A stretch of 64,000 bases of DNA from Siphonodentalium dalli (Eukaryota > Mollusca > Scaphopoda > Gadilida > Siphonodentaliidae): the NCBI GenBank assembly GCA_032622095.1, contig CP136062.1:4774001-4838000 (forward strand), in the 5' to 3' direction. This document shows, one piece after another, positions 56,040 through 64,000 of the stretch. The notes beneath the pieces are model-generated. The model was not told where the DNA came from and searched no databases. It saw nothing but the letters and a program-made list of their open reading frames with translations. Numbering within the stretch: the stretch's first letter is position 1; every line of letters starts with the position of its first letter. The position numbers and the translations under genes are program-made.

Positions 56040-56900
56040 CCCACGTCCGCTTAAGATGTGACTTTTGTGGCGTTGGCTACGAATAAGAAAAAAGGTCCGA
56101 AATGTGGAAAATTTGATTCCATCTTGACTATGACCTGTGTGTTCTCAAAGGTGGAACATATACCAGATATCAAAAGTTTCTTTTGAAGTTTGTTCAAGTT
56201 ATCATTTAGGCATACCAATATGATTATTCTTAACAAAGGCGCATAACACCATCAAAATCATTGAACCATGACAACATTCCAACTTGACCTGTGTTTTCTG
56301 AACTGTAAACCGTTTACCCACTAACAAGAAATTCTGTTCAAGTTATCATCTGGATAACCGAAATTATTTCTAAGTGTGAAAAGATGCATAACTCTGTCAA
56401 AAATCATCAGGCCGTGATCCATTTTCGGTCGAACTTGACCAGTATTTTTGTTCAAACGTTAATTAGTAATAATTACATACCAGATCGAACAACCTTAAAC
56501 AAAACTTGATTTCTAAGTCGAGCAAGAGGCAGAACTCAGCCAACAATCAACGTACCATCACCAAATCAGAAGACGACATGACCGTGTCTTTCCAAATCTA
56601 AATAACGTACCAGCTGCATGTATCAACAATTCTGTCTAGCGTTAGTCGTCAAGTTATCATAGTTTCTAAGTTGAAAAGGGGCATAATTCCGACTGATAAC
56701 TGCATCAACTAATATCAGACCATAATCAAAAGCGAACTTGATGTGTATCTCAAATGCGATCCACATGCCATGTTATGTCAAAAATCATTTTGAACTTATC
56801 AACCGCAAAACAGGACAAAGTTGAGAAAGGGGCACACATCCGGTCAAAAATTACCGGACTTTGAACAAATTCGAATCTGACATGTGTGTTTTTACAACCA
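56040..56900 (+). repeat. Degenerate ~185-bp repeat with GGGGCATAA motif
   Basis: Four to five worn units containing GGTTCAAGTTATCAT, TTTCTAAGT.GAAAAGGGGCAT, AACTCTGTCAAAAATCA and GACCTGTGTTTT. Repeats with this wording are frequent in molluscan genomes, in line with the host guess. Confidence 0.65.
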
Positions 56901-57499
56901 ATACACACACGATTGCACATATAGCGAAATATACTTAATCTGGGTTCACTATTTATCTGGCGATTTATTTTCACTCAGAGTAGCACGGTCGTGTCACGCG
57001 AGGTTGTGATTAGGAGGATATAAGTGACGAATTAACGATGATAATTATTCATAAAAGTGTTTTTAAGAAGCACTCAAAACCTCTCCCCAACCACGCACAC
57101 AATAGGAGAATTTGACTTATGACACATTGTGCACATAGCAATGTATTGTACTACATGCATGTGAGTGAATGAATGAGGGGTAGCCACGGTCTATCAAAAT
57201 GCTGAACGATCGTCCAACTATATATACATCGTAGAGAAGAATAGAATATAGCCATGCATAAAGAGTAGAGACCAACATTGGTACAACGCAACGAGCTTAT
57301 TGGTCAGTGAACTGATTGTGTGAAAACCCAGCGGGCGACATGGCTAGCTAGTACTTATATAACGACAATTTTTCACAAAACCCACAATAACAAGACGCCA
57401 TACCTACAATATACCATCGCTACTGTTTTGTTAGCAGCCAATGGTTGTTCCAGGAATCAAATTTTACATTTCTAAAAAAGCTACCGATCCAATAAAGCT

Positions 57500-57660
57500 A
57501 CATTAATGTGTGGCCTAGCGGTCTTTTATCCCCCCGCCCGACATTCCGTCAGAGGATAATAGTAATGAGCCTCGTCAGTGCGTCCGTGTGTGCGTGGGAA
57601 TGTATGCCCGTACGCCCGTCCGGAACTTTGTCCAAGCCTGCATGTATTCTGTCATTTTAA
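57500..57660 (+). repeat. Interspersed-repeat end (CCCGCCCGACATTCCGTC)
   Basis: GTGGCCTAGCGGTC..TTATCC followed by GTCCGTGTGTGCGTGGG and TGCCCGTACGCCCGTCCG is the style of an abundant marine-invertebrate repeat. A second block of the style, GGGAGATAACTC and GACGGACGGACGACGGAT, lies at 58826-59035, so the two may be the ends of one element. Confidence 0.45.
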
Positions 57661-57744
57661 ACTTGGCACACATATCAACCTGCATGGGAACCTGCGCACT
57701 TGCGATTTTGTTTTGGGTAAACAATTTGGACAGAAATGGTCATA

Positions 57745-57855
57745 ATTTGGAAATTTTCCAACCTTAGGGAGGTGACAGGTTGGAAATTTCCAACACTTGG
57801 AAAGCTTGTGTCCTGGTCCCTCCCCCGTGGCCAGTCAAAAACTTCTAGTTAATTT
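57745..57855 (+). repeat. Inverted-repeat arm, partner 60378-60487
   Basis: GGTTGGAAATTTCCAACACT, TGTGTCCTGGTCCCTCCCC and GGCCAGTCAAAAACT pair as reverse complement with 60378-60487 over ~110 bp. TTGGAAATTTCCAA is itself palindromic. The arms enclose ~2.5 kb. Confidence 0.75.
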
Positions 57856-57964
57856 AAGAAAACAATATTGTCATACATTTGGTCAACATTGTCATTGGAA
57901 TTGTCATCAGTTGGAAAATTTCCAACCTAAGTGGGGATGTAGGGTTTGAAATTTCCAACTGTAG

Positions 57965-58222
57965 GAAGGCTTGAGGCTAGTCTAGATGCTAGGATTTTGC
58001 GATTTTCTTGTTCAGATTTCAAACTTTTCTCACACCGGGCCGAACAGCCATGGTCGGCCCGGTGTGTCCTGGTCTCTTGTCCGTAGCCAGGAAAACTTCA
58101 GTTGAGGCCAGTCTAGATGCTAGGATTTGCGACTTTCTTGTATAGTTTTAAAAATTTTCTCACACCGGGCCGAACAACCATGGTCGGCACGGTGTGTCCT
58201 GGTCTCTTGTCCGTAGCCGTGT
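57965..58222 (+). repeat. ~128-bp tandem duplication, each copy with a strong hairpin
   Basis: GCCAGTCTAGATGCTAGGAT and GTCCTGGTCTCTTGTCCGTA recur ~128 bp apart. Each copy holds CACACCGGGCCGA...TCGGCCCGGTGTG, 13-bp arms with a 10-nt loop (ACAGCCATGG); the right copy has one arm mutation. A weaker relative (CATACCGGGAATATAGAACC, then ATGGCGTATGA) lies near 58291. Confidence 0.85.
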
Positions 58223-59094
58223 GCATTTTTCTGGAATTAAACCAGTAGGTGTTTTTTGGGGCATTTTTCAGGTTAACATATTTGAACGTTCTCATACCGG
58301 GAATATAGAACCATGGCGTATGAATATATAGGAAATTAGACCTGAGCATTGAGGTATAAGGGGGGTGCAAATGGAATTATGCAAAATTTGTGTTTGGTCT
58401 GATTCTGAATCAAGGGGGTGGAGTTGGAATTTCCCAAGGTGGACACCTTCCCCCCAACAGATACCCTCTAGCCACGTCCCTGCATTCATTCACCGAAACG
58501 AATTTGATATGCTACATCATCTGATATCGGCTATCATAGTTTGCATAACAATGCTCAATGCATTGGTTTCTTTGAAAGGCTATTTGTTTACCAGTAACGA
58601 CATGCAGACTGAATAATACAATAAATACCTACTTGGCCAAAGTTTGAAATGAAGCTGGTAAGTATTATGGTAATGATTACGTGATGTGCTTTCAGCGCAG
58701 GAATACCTTGGGGTCTAATTTCACAGTAGTACACATATAATTTTTGTCATGCAGCTGCTATTGTAGGACCTGTTGATGTGCATTAAAATGATATCTGATC
58801 CACGAATTCATGTACCAGCGAAAAAAGGGAGATAACTCTACCAAAGAAAGTCACACAGACGTCACAATTGCAAGTGCACAGGTTCCCATGGTACTACGTA
58901 TCTGTTCCAAGTTTAAAAAAATTGACCTAAAATAATAAATGCTGGGAAAGTTTCACAGAAAATGATAAATAAAAACAACTGAGAAAAACTCAGGACAAAT
59001 TTGTGTCCACGGACGACGGACGGACGACGGATAGACGGTCAAGCTGATCCCAGTATACAACCACAACCTTCTGTCGAGTTCTGGGCTATTCAGA

Positions 59095-60140
59095 GACCCG
59101 GATTCCAGTTTTCACTCATTTATTATTAAAAACGTATTGCCGTGGTAACATCAGAACCTGCCTACATGTGTCCACTAGCACATTATTATATTTATTAATT
59201 ATATCAAAAACATAAACTATAATTTGATAAAACTGGGAATTGCTATAAGAAATGTCTGCATTAATGTTTACTACATTGTAAGTGGTGATTCCACAATTCT
59301 CTCATGTTTCACACAAAACAGCATTTCTTTTTATCCGAAAATATAATCCCAGAAAATTGACGTACCCGATAATTATCTTATGGTAGGTGAACATGATCAC
59401 ACTTTGTTATTTACTTAACTGGATTCCATTTTTGACTGGTTTCACTCACGAAAAAGCCTATTTTATCCCAAAATCAGAAATCGCTCAATATTTCACAAGA
59501 AGGCAACACCGGAACGTTATCTGCTGTACCAATATGAAACTTTTTATACATAACTAATCTTGTTACTCTTTCACATGCTTCAATTCGAATAAGTGCCGAT
59601 TCCGGCTCCGCTAATACATGTGTAGGGCCTATATATAATTACAAGTAAAGGGGATGCTACTCAGAGTACTCAAGTCCAGTTTTTACTGATTTTATTAATT
59701 CAAATCAGATTACCCTGGTAACTATAGAACCTGCCTTATTCCAAAACTGCCTTGTTAATTTATTATCTACATCTAAAACTTAATTTTTTAACATTGAAAC
59801 TGGGATTTTTTTGTAAAATGGAATGAATTAATGATGCATATCTTGTTGTGGTAGATTTTGTTCACAAAAAAGCGATATTTACCCAAAAAACAAACCCTAG
59901 AACATTGACATACTCCAAAATTATTTTTCAAAATGTGAGCATGTCCAACCTCTGTTGTTTATTGGTGTTTGCATAACAAAATAGATGTAAATGTTATTTA
60001 GGGAGCTGGATTCCATTTTTCACTGATTTGTTTCTCGAAAAAGCCCATTTTACCCCAAAATAAGAACTTGTACAACACTACACGAAAAGGCAACACCGGC
60101 ATGTTAGCCGCTGTATCAATACGGACATTTTGATATATAA
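59095..60140 (+). repeat. Two-copy tandem repeat, period ~590 bp
   Basis: CTGGATTCCATTTTT.ACTG, ACGAAAAAGCC, ATTTTA.CCCAAAAT and AAGGCAACACCGG occur near 59420 and 60005; CTGGTAAC/GTGGTAACAT..AGAACCTGCCT occurs near 59143 and 59722. About 75% alike by eye. Confidence 0.75.
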
Positions 60141-60377
60141 TTCAGTTTGTTACTCTTACACTTGGTTGAACTCGAAAAATAACGCCCAATTCTGGTCCCA
60201 GCTGCTCCACTATAGGTCTCCTGTTTGACACCATCTGGGCGGTGGCCATTTTGGATCTGTATGGAATGGGTATCCACCATACAACACGCTTTATTTGACC
60301 AAATGTAGTAAAAATTCCAACTGATGACAATTCCAATGGCAATGTTAACCAGTTGTAGGACAATATGTTTTTCTTAA

Positions 60378-60487
60378 ATTAACTAGTAGTTTTTGACTGG
60401 CCATGGGGAGGGACCAGGACACAATCTTTCCAAGTGTTGGAAATTTCCAACCTGATACCCGCCCCCATAAGGTTGGAAAACTTCCAG
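60378..60487 (-). repeat. Inverted-repeat arm, partner 57745-57855
   Basis: AGTTTTTGACTGGCCATGGG, GGACCAGGACACAATC and AGTGTTGGAAATTTCCAACC. See 57745-57855. Confidence 0.75.
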
Positions 60488-61462
60488 CTGATGGCCTTTC
60501 CAGCCCAAAATTTTGATAAAAAGTAGGAAATTATGCAAATATTGGTCCGAAAACAATACCCCCGCCAATATAATGTTTGAAAATCAAACTACAAGATCAT
60601 TTTCAACCTATTGTTGGTTTGGAAATTACAACTAATGTTGTCTCAGGTATGAAATGTCCAACTATTGACAAATTTGACCAAAGTTGCCACGTACCTGTCC
60701 GTGTTCAATATTCGAAATACACGGGTTGAAATGACAACGAACGCTAAAACACATTCGCCAAGCCCGAGTAACAATTAATCAAAACAGATTTGTCTGTCAC
60801 AATGTGTAGCGGACACGATTTTTGCTCACACGAACTAATACCGTTTTCTTTCTGTGTGCATTTATATATCAACCCGTTTACACTAGTCTGCGTGTAGATC
60901 TGTGTACAGTTATATAGCAATGTAAATGCACCCTTAGTCATCAATCTAGATATTAGGAAAAGAAGATATGTAGGAACATAATATAATTTAGAGGGTGAAA
61001 ACGTCGTTTGCACAAAGGTACCGCAGTCTTAAAAGGCGAAAATACTTGAATATCCGAGGAAAGTAGTAGCATTTCTCCGAAGAAAGGCAAATCCTCGAGT
61101 ACAGACTTACACACTGTGGGATATAGGCACTTGTAGTGGTTTCAAGACATATTATGTACTTATTCGGGTGCTTGTAACTGATAAGTTAGTATTCAGGTGC
61201 TATGCCAATTGCAGGAATATGTAGCATTCTACTAACATCACCGAAAATTTTAAGCAAATCGACCGTACCACTCCATAGAAAACATTGTCTGAACCACAGG
61301 TATTAGGCCAAAACAAAAATTGGCAAAAAAAATAAATACAAAATATAAAGGTTAGTATCAAGGCTGATAGTGAAAATAGGAGGTAAAAATCATCCTCACA
61401 AAAGAAAAATTTGTTTATCAAATTGATCTGGAATTCTAGCATTATGTGCCCAAGTAATCATA
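60488..61462. other. Unassigned host DNA
   Basis: Only chance frames up to 89 codons; no array or inverted end recognised. Confidence 0.4.
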
Positions 61463-63395
61463 TTTTTTGTTAAAGTTTAGCTTTCCGCCGTACTTTAAAC
61501 AAGTGGGCATAGAAAATAATTCGAAGTTGTCAATGATATTTATTTTTTGGTTCCCGAAACGTCCGTCCAATGAAAAATCAAAAAATCAAATAATCCAACC
61601 GGTAATCACCGAAATCTATACTATTATCATCAAACTAAATAGCCATATTGTCAAACAGGCGTTGTTTCATGAAGTACAGCTAATTTGGGGGTGTTACTCA
61701 ACATACATCGAGTTTAATAACGATTTATGCAGGGGGGGGGGGCGTGAAACAATTTACACATACAGGGCCCAAAAAAAAGAATTACAGCCCTTTTGCTACC
61801 CACCCACCCTTTTTGTTCAAATTTTTTTTTTTTTTTCCGCCTGATTGTTTTGGACCCACCCCCTAAAATAAGACAAAAATCATTTTAAATCTATTCAAGA
61901 CCAAATCAAACAGAATCAGATGTAAGTTTTAAATTGGTCCGTTTCTGTCAGATTCCAAGTGTTCAAACAATTGAAAAACTATCAACGGTTATGATGTTGT
62001 TTTCGACATTGAAAAATACATTTTTAAATAAAAAAGTGTTTTATTCTACAGTATGCACATATATTGTGAGGTAATATTTATAGTGCCAATAAGCCAACAT
62101 TGTGTTTAATTTTTACATAAATAGTCCAGTTACTTATTAATGACTTCTTCACTGTTGCTCCCAAAAAGGTGCCACCAACCATCATATCAGAACACCTTAT
62201 AGCCATACCTGCAATGACAGTTATATAGTATATAAGTATCACTCTTTGGAGCTAAATAAACAGGCTGGCATGTTTATTTTTTTAATTTGAGGTATTTTGT
62301 TAGCCAGCACTCTGCAGCACTAGTATTATTTGGTCATTAGACATGCCAAAGTGAAAATGCCAGCACTATCAGGCACTATTCAATATTAATTTTAGGTGAA
62401 ATGCAAACCAGCACTCCTATTCAGTCATCACTTTTATTTGGCACCAGAGAGTGCTTTATCTTATACCTACATATGTTATTAAGTGTTGGTTAAGGTCATA
62501 ATCTATGTTAGAACACATTTATTAGTGAAAACAACTTAAAACAATGTCCATAATGTGGGTTGAAAAAAATTTGCACAAACAATTTTTTTCAGGCCTCTGA
62601 GATGCACCCACCCCGCCCGGAATAGGTATGTTTTTGGAAGATCTCCCCTGTATTACTTATGTCTTATAGCTACCCTGTTCCTAAGTGTCTGTAAAGGCCA
62701 TAACCTGCCTTAGAACACAATTATTAATGAATATATTTGAAAACAACTTAAAACAAGGGAAAAAATGTGAATAGAAAAAAATTTGCACGAACTCATTTGT
62801 CGGGCCTCTTCGGACCCACCCACCCTGGTCCTGTATGATACAACTTTTGTGCGCCCCCCCTGATTTATGTCCTTTTTTTCGTCAGTTAAACATATTTCTT
62901 TTCGCGGGAGGCCATTTTGCAAAACTGAAAGCGAAACTAACTTGAACTTTATTAAATTAATTTTAATATCTCTTTTAATTGATATCCGGCATTCTTAATG
63001 ACAAAAATCATGCGGTGGATATATAATACCCGCTAGATAAGGAATTAGACAAAACTTTTTTTTTATCGATGTAAAATTATTTTATTTTGGAGTCATTTAC
63101 TGCAGCGTTTATCGAGTTTGTTTCGCACTTTCAAAATGGCCTCCCGCGAAAAGAATCATGTATAGCTGACGGAAAAAAAGACAAAATTCGTTATTAAACT
63201 CGATGTATGTTGAGTACCACACCCAAATTAGATGTCCGTGAAACAATATCTGTTTAACAATGTGGCTATTTAGTTTGATGATTAGAGTATAGATTTCGGT
63301 TATTTAGGGTTGGATTGTTTGATTTTTGTATTTATCATTGGACGGACGTTTCGGGAACCAACCAAATAAATTTGATTAACAACTTTAAATGTTTT
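61463..63395. repeat. Long hairpin (inverted repeat) split by a hAT element
   Basis: 61463-61729 plus 62863-62935 form one arm; the reverse complement of ~63105-63395 is the other. Shared blocks: GGTTCCCGAAACGTCCGTCC, ATCATCAAACTAAATAGCCA, CAACATACATCGAGTTTAAT and TCTTTTCGCGGGAGGCCATT. The arms are ~300 bp and the spacer ~170 bp. A MITE or foldback remnant is the likely nature. Confidence 0.85.
61722..62869. mobile_element. hAT-type non-autonomous transposon with ATTTATG duplication
   Basis: The element is ~61730-62862, with ends CAGGGGGGGGGGCG and GCGCCCCCCCTG. The flanks ATTTATG (61723-61729) and ATTTATG (62863-62869) give a 7-bp duplication, or 8 bp (GATTTATG) if one terminal G is shared. 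Deleting it restores pairing with the other hairpin arm. The interior has GGACCCACCC words near both ends and no transposase. Confidence 0.85.
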
Positions 63396-63755
63396 TCTAT
63401 GTTCACTAATCTCAAATACGACGGCAAACCAAACTTTTTTGAAAACTATGATTATTTGGTCACATAGTGCTGCAATTACAGATCAATCACAAATAAAATG
63501 TTGCTTTTGCAGAGAAAAATGCTGATCTCTATTAAAAATGAGATAGATACCTTTCCGAGATTTTGATTAAATTAAAAAAAAAATTGTGCCTAAATTAAAT
63601 ACCTGTGGTCTGAACTACGCTAAATTGTATATATTACTACTCGAATCGGGACGCTTTTATCGGCGATAAACTAACGAAAACGATTTCGCCATCGGCAGTC
63701 ACTGCATTTGATTAATATATAAGAATGCCAGTGTGTTGTCAATTTAGATATAATA

Positions 63756-63930
63756 GCAACCACCCCGGTGGGTGTTTATACCTAAGGCGTGTGTGAATGA
63801 TGACGTCATATAATTTTTCGATATATATTTCTATACGATGGAACGATTTTCAGGAAAGAGTGTATGCTATTTAGCGAAATTGACACGTGACTTCCGATTA
63901 GCAACTGTTTAAAATTGCGGAATCGGAAGT
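63756..63930 (-). repeat. Dispersed CRE-containing module, copy 3 (inverted)
   Basis: AGCAACCACCCCGGTGGGTG, TTTATACCTAAG, ATGATGACGTCATATAATTT, TGACACGTGACTTCCGATTA: the reverse complement of the modules at 39.5 and 42.6 kb, with TGACGTCA, CACGTG and the C/G hairpin all kept. Confidence 0.78.
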
Positions 63931-64000
63931 GGAACAACGAGATGAAATGCCACGGCCCATGACGTAATTTACGTCATGTTGGCTTCGTATGTGCAACATT

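Overview
The window is metazoan, most likely a marine mollusc. That assignment is an inference from style, not a phylogenetic result. The pointers are very frequent ACATGTACATGTA and ACCGGTA words, AT-rich non-coding DNA packed with short interspersed and tandem repeats, stretches containing GGGAGATAACTC and GGGGCATAACTCTG (wording common in molluscan repeats), and no convincing intact host gene. The only host-like coding candidate is one possible exon near 53.2-53.4 kb.

The centrepiece is a degraded Polinton/Maverick at about 1265-16372 (15.1 kb), bounded by AGTTGC...GCAACT and ~420-bp terminal inverted repeats. Its core lies on the minus strand. In transcription order it holds protein-primed type B DNA polymerase (10072-13675), a small F-box-like ORF, an unknown gene, the packaging ATPase, a basic protein with a hydrophobic GG segment, a pX/pVI-like membrane-active protein, an unknown virion-type protein running into a chromodomain integrase, penton, a small virion protein, major capsid protein and an adenain-like protease. 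Most core genes are broken by stops and frameshifts, a 109-bp duplication in the polymerase and loss of the integrase catalytic core, so the copy looks dead as a virus or transposon.

The surprise is a second class of peripheral genes, one at the left end and three at the right. Just after their stop codons they carry a near-canonical replication-dependent histone mRNA 3' stem-loop (GGYCCT-TTTC-AGGGCC, usually followed by an ACCCA-like flank). Three of the four also have a conserved AAAGATACGCTCT block at the spacing of a U7 histone downstream element. The same four genes share one promoter module: two TGACGT boxes, an AAATTGG/inverted CCAAT-like box, a CGCGCG block and a TATA-like box. In one place this module forms a ~165-bp bidirectional palindrome. 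I read this as a histone-mimicking, S-phase-coupled gene set inside a Polinton, and I know of no description of it. Two of the four genes are weakly OTU-like paralogues at opposite ends of the element. The polymerase shares a different 117-bp palindromic promoter with a 58-codon gene.

The remaining 47 kb is repeat landscape. It includes two hAT-type non-autonomous elements with matching target duplications (54161-54980; 61730-62862, the latter interrupting a long hairpin) and a 10.6-kb block with GGCCT-type inverted ends and a TGA target duplication (29859-40428). That block carries a second copy of a ~4-kb neighbour containing an inverted-repeat element plus a ~160-bp satellite. Other features are a 3.1-kb array of a 62-bp satellite with a partial ~10-mer higher-order repeat, a foldback-like element with minisatellite arms, a GCGG-rich MITE family in three places, a piggyBac-like MITE, and several 100-600-bp degenerate tandem duplications. 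No rRNA, tRNA or CRISPR was seen.
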